Source: Prevotellaceae bacterium UBA4301 (lineage in GTDB: Bacteria; Bacteroidota; Bacteroidia; Bacteroidales; Bacteroidaceae). From it: 64,000 nt of DNA. The stretch is from NCBI GenBank assembly GCA_002395775.1, contig DGUV01000067.1, forward strand, positions 5,560 through 69,559, read 5' to 3'. Below the pieces are notes generated by a model. The model was given only the letters and a program-made list of their open reading frames with translations, was not told where the DNA came from and did not search any database. Shown here piece after piece: positions 44,640-51,900 of the stretch. The translations under genes were made by a program, and so were the position numbers. The stretch's first letter is position 1; every line of letters begins with the position of its first letter.

Positions 44640-44989
44640 AGTGTTCTTTTTTGTGGTTCTTTTTTTCTCGTTAATTAACTCTCTTTCTTTTGTAACTAAC
44701 TGAAAACCAACTAAGAACAAAAAACTATGTAAGACTTAAGTCTTTCGCCTGTAAGACTTAAGTCTTTCGTTGTTAAGACTTAAGTCTTTATTCAACAAGA
44801 CCTAAGTCTTTCATGAGATAGACTTAAGTGTTTTGATAAAGTTCCGTTGGAAACCTTCGAAGGAAATGGAAAGGCGCATCCAGCACACATGCTTGGAACT
44901 AATTCCTTGCGCTCCGAAACATCTTTTTATTCGTGCCTTGATGCCCCCGGAATATGTAAAGCGGCAAAGCCGAACGATGTCGTTTCGCT
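44640..44989. other. 350-bp region: integrase leader, right att array, host spacer
   Basis: It holds TTTTTCTCGTTA (44662-44673) and TAATTAACT copies also found at the left end, then the 22-bp array (44729-44828). About 160 bp of host sequence without recognisable genes precedes the stop of the thioredoxin-like gene. Confidence 0.65.
44729..44828. repeat. array of 22-bp units with AAGACTTAAGTCTT core; contains the right att core
   Basis: Four full units start at 44741, 44763, 44785 and 44807 and a partial one at 44729. Each joins TCTTT + variable 5-7 nt + TAAGACTTAAG. The 26-bp att copy is 44741-44766. Confidence 0.85.
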
Positions 44990-47356
44990 TTATTTCATCT
45001 TTTCCAGCAAGCGGGTGAGGTTGTCGAGGTCGCGAGGGTCTACGTTTAGGTCGAGGAGCTCACCGTTGTGGTTGAAGAGTTTGTATGTTGGGAAAGCGTG
45101 GACGTTCAGATGGCGCTCGATGGCAGTTTGCTGGTTTTCGGGAAGGTTGTAGTGGGCTACATTAGGGCCACTGACGTTATACTCCTTTATGACGTTCTCC
45201 CACGAGTCCTGCGGGCTGCGGTTGGCCAGATAGAGGTATTGGATGTCGAAGTCCTTCAAGCGGGCGTATTCCTCGGTAGAGTGAGAGAGGGCTTCCTTGC
45301 AGGGGGCGCACCATGTGCCCCAGATGTCGAGCAGCACGATCTTGCCTTTGTACGGCTCGATGATTTTCTTCAGCAGTGCCTCACCCTCACTGAGGTCTGC
45401 GAGGTCGTCTGATGACTTGAGCACCAGACGGTCGAACTCGCGGTTCTCGATAGCGAGGTAGTGGTCGTTCTGCTTCTCAATCATCGCCATCATTTCCGGG
45501 TTCTTAATCATTGTCTTCAGCGTGTCGAGAACGTTGGGCAGTAGCGACGTGCGCCCATAATCAATCTCGTCTAATGCCTTCCGCGTGAGCCAAATGTCCT
45601 TGATGTACGGGTCGGCATCAAGAGAGTCAAGCGTCTGCTGGTGACCTTTCACGATGTTGAGGAACAATCCTCCGTTTCTTATCTTGGAGGCTTTGGGGGT
45701 CATGAAAATCTTGTCCACCTCCTTAATCATGTCGGCGTTCAGCGAATCGAGATCATTCGATTTGCGCACCTTTGCTTCGACTGTAGGTTCAGCTTCAATC
45801 ATAGGTGTTACCTCGTCTATCCACTTTGCCCAGCGTGTCAGCAGCGCCAGTTCCTCATCGTTCGAGGCATACTCCGTGTAATGGTCGCGGATGCTGTAAG
45901 AGTACGTGCCATTATTGTGTGCTTGTGCTGCATCATCAAGATAGTCGCGCAGGAATCCGCGAAGGTCGCGGTGAAGCGTGTAGGGTTTCTGAATCTTTGT
46001 CCAGAAGTTGTCGTAGGCATACTGGCGGGCATTGTCGGATAGCTGATGATTCGGACTGCGGAAGCGAGCCTGTCCGAAATCACGTGCCTGTTGCCACAGC
46101 GTATTGCCTTTCCTGTGTATGTTGAAGCGCGTGGAGAGCGTTGGATGCTCTTGGCAGAGATTGTCGATAAATGTATATTGTGCCTTGATGAGGCTATCAA
46201 CTGAGGATACATACTGGTCGAAGTCGGCACCACGCTCCATGCGGATTGACTGCCAGTCGAGCGGATACTTGAAGAGTTCGTTTTGCAGGCGACAGTCGTC
46301 ACCCATGAAATAGCGGCGGCCCTCCTTGAAATCGTAGAGCATGAAATAGGTCTTGCCCGGCTCCAGCATCGTGCGGATGAAGCAGCGGCGCCAGTCGCAG
46401 AAGAACTCCGAACTATTCAATGTGGGAATCTTCACGGTGAAGTGTCCCAAAGAGTCAAGGTCGGCATAGACGGACTCCTGCTCGTCGGTGATGAAGTTCT
46501 CGTAGCCGAACTCGAAAGTCTTCAGATTCTTGAAATGCTCCGGCATGTCTTTCAGCCAACCCACTACCGTCACGGTATCTGTTACGTTGCTTGTATCGAC
46601 AAAGCCAGTGCGCGTGTCCTTGTTGGGATAGTCGGGTAAGAAGCGGGTAGTAATCATCGTGTAAACGGCCCTTTCATTACCTATCTGAATCTGCCGCTTG
46701 CCTTTCTTGTCCTTTCCGACCTTTACCTTCAACTCATCATTGCCATTCTGCATTACGATTTCGGCCTCGTTGGTCTTGGGATTCACGTCGCATTGCTTGT
46801 AGTTCCAGAACTTACAGTCGTAGATGGCACAATCCTCTAAGAGTGCCAGTTCCCAGTTGCCTGTCTTGTCATCACGCCAATAAGAAGGAAACAGTTGCTT
46901 CCAACGTTCCTCCACGGGCTTGATGCCTTTGATTTGGAAAGCTCGATCGCCATCGCCCTCGATGAGGTCGAACGACTTCGTACCCTGCGGCAACGCAGGG
47001 AAGTGGAAGGCCATATCGCGTCGGCCGTCTTTACCTGTTTGGACAAACTGATTGAGTTCAATGCCGTCGGCAGAGGAGATGGTATAGCGTTGGTCGCCCA
47101 CCTTCAGGTAGGTATCGCCGGCAAACAGGAAAGAGTAGTCGGGATCGTCAGAACGCTGTTGGGCGGTAACATATACCACTGTCTCGTCGGCCTTCAGTTC
47201 TACTTTCGTTACATCAAGGGCGAGGTTGAAGAATCCATCGCCATAACTGGTTCCATACTCTGTAGTGGGTTGCTCCCACACGATTATTTTGTCTTTAGCC
47301 TGTCCCACCATTGCAACGAGGGCAAGCAGGATGGTGATGATGGTTTGCTTGTTCAT
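44990..47356 (-). CDS. exported thioredoxin-fold (TlpA-like) protein, 788 aa
   Basis: It has a signal peptide MNKQTIITILLALVAMVGQAK. A long N-terminal beta region, a DUF4369-like segment and a helical middle lead to a C-terminal thioredoxin fold with 'VLLDIWGTWCAPCKEAL' (redox pair Cys-x-x-Cys) and the cis-Pro loop 'VHAFPTYKLF'. It is the last gene of a three-gene operon. Its ATG overlaps the preceding stop by one base (TAATG), so the two are translationally linked. It likely reduces or forms disulfides in exported proteins; the partner is unknown. Confidence 0.75.
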   Translation of the reverse strand: MNKQTIITILLALVAMVGQAKDKIIVWEQPTTEYGTSYGDGFFNLALDVTKVELKADETVVYVTAQQRSDDPDYSFLFAGDTYLKVGDQRYTISSADGIELNQFVQTGKDGRRDMAFHFPALPQGTKSFDLIEGDGDRAFQIKGIKPVEERWKQLFPSYWRDDKTGNWELALLEDCAIYDCKFWNYKQCDVNPKTNEAEIVMQNGNDELKVKVGKDKKGKRQIQIGNERAVYTMITTRFLPDYPNKDTRTGFVDTSNVTDTVTVVGWLKDMPEHFKNLKTFEFGYENFITDEQESVYADLDSLGHFTVKIPTLNSSEFFCDWRRCFIRTMLEPGKTYFMLYDFKEGRRYFMGDDCRLQNELFKYPLDWQSIRMERGADFDQYVSSVDSLIKAQYTFIDNLCQEHPTLSTRFNIHRKGNTLWQQARDFGQARFRSPNHQLSDNARQYAYDNFWTKIQKPYTLHRDLRGFLRDYLDDAAQAHNNGTYSYSIRDHYTEYASNDEELALLTRWAKWIDEVTPMIEAEPTVEAKVRKSNDLDSLNADMIKEVDKIFMTPKASKIRNGGLFLNIVKGHQQTLDSLDADPYIKDIWLTRKALDEIDYGRTSLLPNVLDTLKTMIKNPEMMAMIEKQNDHYLAIENREFDRLVLKSSDDLADLSEGEALLKKIIEPYKGKIVLLDIWGTWCAPCKEALSHSTEEYARLKDFDIQYLYLANRSPQDSWENVIKEYNVSGPNVAHYNLPENQQTAIERHLNVHAFPTYKLFNHNGELLDLNVDPRDLDNLTRLLEKMK

Positions 47357-48903
47357 TATTCGAGTCTTGCTTTCATTTCCTCCAGCATCAGAATGAATCT
47401 GTCGTACCCTGCTTCGGCGGCACGCAGAAGGAGACCGTCTCGGACAATCCGGCCATCGGGCGTGAGGGTAACATTGAATGGGATGGCGTTGAAGCCGAAT
47501 AATTCTTGGAGCTGATGGAAACGGTTGTCATCAATGGCTATGTTTTCCTCTCCCTCCAGGTTTTCTCGGACAAATGCAAGGTAATCCTCGCGATTGGGAT
47601 TGCGCTCATTGGCCAGAAACACAAATTTGACATCCGAACGTTCCTGCAGACGATGCCGGAATTCCTTTGTCGCCCTAATCTCAGCCTTACAGGGTGCACA
47701 CCACATTGCCCAGAAATCCAGAACAATATAGCGACCAGGGTATAGGGCAAGGATGTCTTTCACAAAGTGTGCGGCATCGCCTTCTGGCAAGGGAAGTGTG
47801 GAATCCATATTGGCCTGCTCATCAAAAATCTGTTGTGCCTTTCTTTGAAGAGTCGGATGTGTGAGGAATGATCGCGTCGAACGGAAATTTTCTTCTGCCG
47901 TGCCTGCTTCCATCCATTCGCCAATAGCCTCGTTGATGCAATGGAGCTGCAACAACTGTATTGGCAACACGTCGTTCTCCGAAGCAAACAACCTCCGTCC
48001 TGTGTCGCGGAGCAATGACAGTTGCTCCGTTACCTCATCCCTGCTGTTTCCCCATGTCATCCCACGTTTGACGAACAAGGGATAGCGGAGAGGTGCAGAA
48101 AACTCGAGATAATTCAAATACCATTGAAAGGATTTGGTGGCGAGCATGAGCGAATCATTATTAGGCAACCGCCTCAGCAGAGGATAGATTTCAGGGAGGC
48201 TGAGCCGTTCCATCATGGCATTGCCTGCGGTATACGGAGCCGCAGGGTCATCTTGCGCCATCTTGTCCTGTATCTGGCTGAAATAGCTGAGATAGGCGGT
48301 TCCGAAGACTGCTGCCATGTCGCATTCTGCCAACCGACGTTCGAAAGAGGTGAAGTGGTACGCATCGGCTATTGCGCCGATTTTACGTTGCCAAGTAGTA
48401 TATAAAGAGTCGGCAAAAGCGTTATAGGCTTCGATGTCACCTTCAAAGAAACGACAGAGTTTTTGCAGGCTAAGATAGTCGTTTCTGACTTTTAGCAGTC
48501 GTGCGACTTCTGCGGAGTGTCCGCCTCTGTATCTGCAATCTGGTACATCGCCGTCATGGAAACATATCAAGATTTCTAACGTATCACCTGGACAGAGGTA
48601 GAAAGGTACTTGTTGTTTGCTGATATTTGTCTCATTTGTGTAAAACCAATTGAGGATTGGATGATGCAACAACAGCCGCTTCTCAAACGTCCCATCTTTT
48701 CGTATCTCTGCAGTCGCCGTCTTCAGCTCTCCCGTGAAGATGTCCGTCACCTGTACCGTCAGATTCTGAAAGCCCATCACCGGTGAATAGTCAACAATCC
48801 GTCCTCGGACAACTGCCGAATCTGTGCAGAAGAACGGCTCTTGCGCCTGCGCCGCCACAGCGGCGAGGGCGAGCAGGATGGTGATGATGATTTTCTTGTT
48901 CAT
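47356..48903 (-). CDS. exported thioredoxin-fold (TlpA-like) protein, 515 aa
   Basis: The start at 48903 (MNKKIIITILLALAAVAAQAQ) is preferred to an upstream in-frame ATG because it gives a signal peptide and lies 10 bp after the previous stop. N-terminal beta domain ('VVRGRIVDYSPVMGFQNLTVQVTD') and helical middle precede the thioredoxin fold with 'VLDFWAMWCAPCKAEI' and cis-Pro 'FNAIPFNVTL'. It is the middle gene of the operon. Its signal-peptide DNA is nearly the same as that of both neighbours. Confidence 0.75.
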   Translation of the reverse strand: MNKKIIITILLALAAVAAQAQEPFFCTDSAVVRGRIVDYSPVMGFQNLTVQVTDIFTGELKTATAEIRKDGTFEKRLLLHHPILNWFYTNETNISKQQVPFYLCPGDTLEILICFHDGDVPDCRYRGGHSAEVARLLKVRNDYLSLQKLCRFFEGDIEAYNAFADSLYTTWQRKIGAIADAYHFTSFERRLAECDMAAVFGTAYLSYFSQIQDKMAQDDPAAPYTAGNAMMERLSLPEIYPLLRRLPNNDSLMLATKSFQWYLNYLEFSAPLRYPLFVKRGMTWGNSRDEVTEQLSLLRDTGRRLFASENDVLPIQLLQLHCINEAIGEWMEAGTAEENFRSTRSFLTHPTLQRKAQQIFDEQANMDSTLPLPEGDAAHFVKDILALYPGRYIVLDFWAMWCAPCKAEIRATKEFRHRLQERSDVKFVFLANERNPNREDYLAFVRENLEGEENIAIDDNRFHQLQELFGFNAIPFNVTLTPDGRIVRDGLLLRAAEAGYDRFILMLEEMKARLE

Positions 48904-48913
48904 TGTGCTATTT

Positions 48914-49927
48914 TTAATTAAATATCTCTTGTAGTTTCTTCTCAATTTCCTCACCTCGCAATCCACGGGCGAGGATGGTGCCGTCGGGTGCGAAGAGGAT
49001 GGTTGCCGGAATTGCAGTCACACCATAGGTGCTCATTGGAGCCGACTTATAGATCTGCGGAAAAGGGATATTCATCTTCTGAACCACAGAGTCGGAAAGC
49101 TCCGGCTTGTCATTTACGGTGATACCGACCACTTCAAGACCTTTTTCCTTGTACTTCTCAAAAATCGCAATGACGCCCGGCATCTCTGCCTTGCAAGGGC
49201 CACACCAGGAAGCCCAGAAGTCTAAGAGGACATACTTGCCCCGCCCCACATAATCGGAGAGCTTTATTGGCTGTCCGTCTCGTGATATTCCTGTGAGTTC
49301 CTTGAACATCTTGCCCTCTTCGGTTTCCTGCGCGATAGTCAGATTATCTTTAAGCATCTCTATCTTGCTGCTTTCCTGAAGGTTGGGTGCCAACTTCTCA
49401 ATTAGGCTGAGCGATTGAGAAGGAGTAAAGATTCCTTTGCAAAAGCCTACGAGGAAGGATGAAACTATATGGCTGGGATATTTTGAGACGACGTTACTGA
49501 CGATGTTATACATGTTCTGACGGGATAACAGGAGGTCATCGGGTGCGCTCTTTTGCGCTGAGAAGACAGCCATCAGGTCGTCGTTCGCGGGTGTGCCCCC
49601 GATATGCTGCACATAGTCCTTGTTTAAGTCAATATCAATAGTTGCCGTACCTTCCTCAAGCACAAAGGCGCATATCCAACCTGGTCGTCCCTCTTTTGCT
49701 ATGCCACAGACTATGGGATTGCTCAGAGTTCCACTCGTGGGTATAATCCTACCATTCCTTACTTGCAGCGTAGCTACTTCATTTTGTTCCTCTAAGTCAA
49801 TGAGTAACAAAGTGTCTTCGGGATTAGCATTGGCAGCAGTCCCTTCAATCTTCCAGTTGAATGTCTGCCCCCACCCCGTCATGGTGACAAGGGCGAGCAG
49901 GATGGTGATGATGGTTTGTTTGTACAT
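48914..49927 (-). CDS. exported TlpA-like thiol-disulfide oxidoreductase with DUF4369-like N-terminus
   Basis: The 337-residue protein has a signal peptide MYKQTIITILLALVTMTGWG. Residues 25-130 resemble the DUF4369 domain common before Bacteroidetes TlpA domains. The C-terminal 140 residues are a classic TlpA/ResA thioredoxin fold: 'VLLDFWASWCGPCKAEMPGV', 'GLEVVGITVNDKPE' and 'VTAIPATILFAPDGTILARGLRG'. It is first in the operon of three. It probably acts in the periplasm on disulfides or cytochrome maturation. Confidence 0.85.
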   Translation of the reverse strand: MYKQTIITILLALVTMTGWGQTFNWKIEGTAANANPEDTLLLIDLEEQNEVATLQVRNGRIIPTSGTLSNPIVCGIAKEGRPGWICAFVLEEGTATIDIDLNKDYVQHIGGTPANDDLMAVFSAQKSAPDDLLLSRQNMYNIVSNVVSKYPSHIVSSFLVGFCKGIFTPSQSLSLIEKLAPNLQESSKIEMLKDNLTIAQETEEGKMFKELTGISRDGQPIKLSDYVGRGKYVLLDFWASWCGPCKAEMPGVIAIFEKYKEKGLEVVGITVNDKPELSDSVVQKMNIPFPQIYKSAPMSTYGVTAIPATILFAPDGTILARGLRGEEIEKKLQEIFN

Positions 49928-50341
49928 TATTCTTTTCGTTTTATATTTGTTCTTTCTATTATAATATACACCATTCAGGCGGAAATATGTCGGTCGATGG
50001 AGTTAATTCTTCTTAATCGGACAAAGAAATGATTACAAACTTTGCATGCTAAGTTACAACCTTTCCGCCAATTATAGGCAACCTACCATCTTAAAAAATG
50101 TGAAGAAGACTTTTTTACCTCATTCTGGCATCAAAACGTCACCTTCACCTTTCTTTTCTTCGCCTTTGTTGTGTGTTTTTTCATGAAAAGCACTACTTAT
50201 GGATATGAATACTATGTTAATATTGAATCATTGGCTAAAAATCCTGAGGTTATGAAGGAAAATATAATGGTCAGTTATGTTGCCTAAATGCTATCCAAAT
50301 TGAGAAATTGTTAAGGATTAGGAAGAAAATATAACGAATTG
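49928..50341. other. intergenic region between divergent thioredoxin and trp operons
   Basis: No clear gene. One frame is open from a TAG at 50075 to 50287 and codes a hydrophobic stretch 'FTFLFFAFVVCFF' then MKSTTYGYEYYVNIESLAKN (ATG at 50183, 34 codons). It could be a small peptide gene or a remnant. Confidence 0.5.
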
Positions 50342-50373
50342 TTTGTCAGTTTGTTGAAATTGTGTAACTTTGC
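50342..50373 (+). promoter_or_regulatory. promoter of the trp operon
   Basis: TTTG at 50342-50345, exactly 19 nt, then TAACTTTGC at 50365-50373. It is a full match to the Bacteroidetes consensus, 25 nt upstream of the leader peptide. Confidence 0.85.
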
Positions 50374-50398
50374 AAGCGAAACCAATAGAAACCTAAAG

Positions 50399-50464
50399 AT
50401 GAAGCAGACAAGAAACCTTTGGTGGTGGCGTGGCTCAGGATTCAGAACAATCGTGAGAAGATAG
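50399..50464 (+). CDS. trpL: trp operon leader peptide (attenuator)
   Basis: The 21-codon ORF starts MKQTRNLWWWRGSG and ends at TAG 50462-50464. Three consecutive Trp codons (TGG TGG TGG, 50420-50428) lie in the first half. It is followed 36 nt later by a strong hairpin terminator, then trpB. This is the layout of ribosome-mediated attenuation: scarce charged tRNA-Trp stalls the ribosome on the Trp codons and prevents the terminator forming. The role follows from established trp leaders; the competing antiterminator pairing was not worked out. Confidence 0.85.
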   Translation: MKQTRNLWWWRGSGFRTIVRR

Positions 50465-50500
50465 CCGCGTACCCAGAGGAAAGGAGATATAGAAACGCTG

Positions 50501-50535
50501 AAGGCCTGTCGTTCTTGCGACAGGCCTTTTCTTTT
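50501..50535 (+). terminator. trp attenuator terminator hairpin
   Basis: Perfect 11-bp arms aaggcctgtcg (50501-50511) and cgacaggcctt (50518-50528) with a 6-nt loop, followed by TTCTTTT. Confidence 0.88.
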
Positions 50536-50623
50536 AGAAATTAAGAACGAAGAAATAAGAGTTAAGCGCTCGGCATCCCGTAGGGTGACGCTTGCGTAAT
50601 AACATGGAGCAAGAATTAAGTAT

Positions 50624-51805
50624 ATGAGCAATTATCAAGTGGACAAGAACGGCTTCTACGGCGAGTTCGGCGGAGCCTACGTGCCAGAGATTCTTTACAA
50701 ATGTGTGCACGACCTTCAGGAGGCTTATCTTCCGATTATCGAGAGCGAGGAGTTCAAGCAGGAATATCATGCCTTGCTCCGGGACTATGTGGGGCGTCCG
50801 TCGCCGCTCTACTATGCAAGGAGAATGAGTGAACGCTACGGTTGCCAACTCTATCTGAAGCGCGAGGACCTGAACCATACGGGAGCGCACAAGATTAACA
50901 ACACCATCGGCCAAATCCTGCTGGCTAAGCGAATGGGGAAGACCCGCATCATCGCCGAGACGGGAGCCGGACAGCACGGAGTGGCTACGGCCACGGTTTG
51001 CGCACTGATGGGGATGCAGTGCGAGGTGTTCATGGGTGCCACCGATGTGGAGCGCCAGCACACCAACGTGGAACGCATGAAGATGCTGGGTGCCGAGGTG
51101 CATCCCGTCCGCACGGGCAACATGACGCTCTCTGACGCCTGCTCGGAGGCCATCCGCGACTGGTGCTGCCATCCTGCGGAGACGTTCTATATAGTGGGCT
51201 CGACGATGGGGCCACATCCCTATCCCGACCTTGTGGCCCGGATGCAGAGCGTAATCTCGGAGGAGATAAAATGGCAGTTGAAGGAAAAGGTGGGGCGTGA
51301 CCATCCCGACTATCTGGTGGCCTGCATCGGAGGTGGTTCGAATGCTGCCGGAACGATTTACCACTACATGGACGACGAGCGCGTGAAGATAGTCCTGGCC
51401 GAAGCCGGAGGCCACGGATGGCAGACCGACCATACGGCAGCCACCATCCACAAGGGCACCACGGGCATCCTGCACGGTGCCAAGATGCTGGTGATGCAGA
51501 ACGAGGACGGACAGATTGAAGAGGCCTTCACCATCTCGGCCGGACTGGACTATCCCGGTGTGGGACCCATGCACTGCAATATGGCCCGGAAGGGACGCAC
51601 GAAGGTGCTGAGCATCAACGACGACGAGGCCATACGGGCAGGCTATGAGTTGACTCGCATGGAGGGCATCATACCGGCCATCGAGAGTGCCCATGCCGTG
51701 GCAGCCTTGGATAAGATGTCGTTTCGGAAGGACGATGTGGTGGTGCTGACCGTCAGCGGTCGTGGTGACAAGGACATTGAAACGTACCTTTCATTTACCA
51801 TTTGA
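50624..51805 (+). CDS. trpB: tryptophan synthase beta chain
   Basis: The 393-residue PLP enzyme joins indole and serine to make tryptophan with TrpA. 'REDLNHTGAHKINNTIGQ' holds the PLP-binding Lys90; 'CIGGGSNAAGTIYH' is the phosphate loop; 'DYPGVGPMH' and 'TVSGRGDKDIETY' complete the family pattern. It is the first structural gene of the operon, separated from trpA by five genes, an order known in Bacteroidales. Its last codons (S-F-T-I-stop) are formed by the start of the CATTTAC/CATTTGA heptamer array. Confidence 0.95.
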   Translation: MSNYQVDKNGFYGEFGGAYVPEILYKCVHDLQEAYLPIIESEEFKQEYHALLRDYVGRPSPLYYARRMSERYGCQLYLKREDLNHTGAHKINNTIGQILLAKRMGKTRIIAETGAGQHGVATATVCALMGMQCEVFMGATDVERQHTNVERMKMLGAEVHPVRTGNMTLSDACSEAIRDWCCHPAETFYIVGSTMGPHPYPDLVARMQSVISEEIKWQLKEKVGRDHPDYLVACIGGGSNAAGTIYHYMDDERVKIVLAEAGGHGWQTDHTAATIHKGTTGILHGAKMLVMQNEDGQIEEAFTISAGLDYPGVGPMHCNMARKGRTKVLSINDDEAIRAGYELTRMEGIIPAIESAHAVAALDKMSFRKDDVVVLTVSGRGDKDIETYLSFTI

Positions 51806-51900
51806 CCATTTGACCATTTACCATTTACCATTTACCATTTGACATTTGACATTTGACATTTGACATTTCACATTTCACATTTCACATTTCACATTTTACC
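51793..51900. repeat. heptamer repeat, CATTTGA family, between trpB and trpE
   Basis: About fifteen 7-mers (CATTTAC, CATTTGA, CATTTCA, some 8-mers) run from the last trpB codons to directly before the trpE ATG at 51901. It is the complement of the GTCAAAT family at 28095-28215. Confidence 0.9.

Larger units (their letters stand above)
38168..44766 (-). mobile_element. integrated element with integrase, primase-like, terminase-small and capsid genes
   Basis: It is bounded by an exact 26-bp direct repeat. It carries a tyrosine integrase at the right edge and all genes on one strand. Base composition is visibly more AT-rich than the flanks. Order in transcription: integrase, 46-aa membrane peptide, iteron-like region, 48-aa NUMOD-like peptide, split primase-like gene, 83-aa ORF, 76-aa membrane protein, TerS-like, capsid. 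No large terminase, portal, protease, tail, lysis or relaxase gene is visible, so it cannot be a self-sufficient phage or conjugative element. A phage satellite is the favoured reading, a decayed prophage the alternative. Confidence 0.75.

Noticed and set aside
51793..51900. CRISPR or coding extension of trpE (M-T-F-D-I-S-H-F-T)
   Set aside because: Seven-base units are far too short for CRISPR. The extension is pure repeat, while the ATG at 51901 gives the normal TrpE N-terminus.
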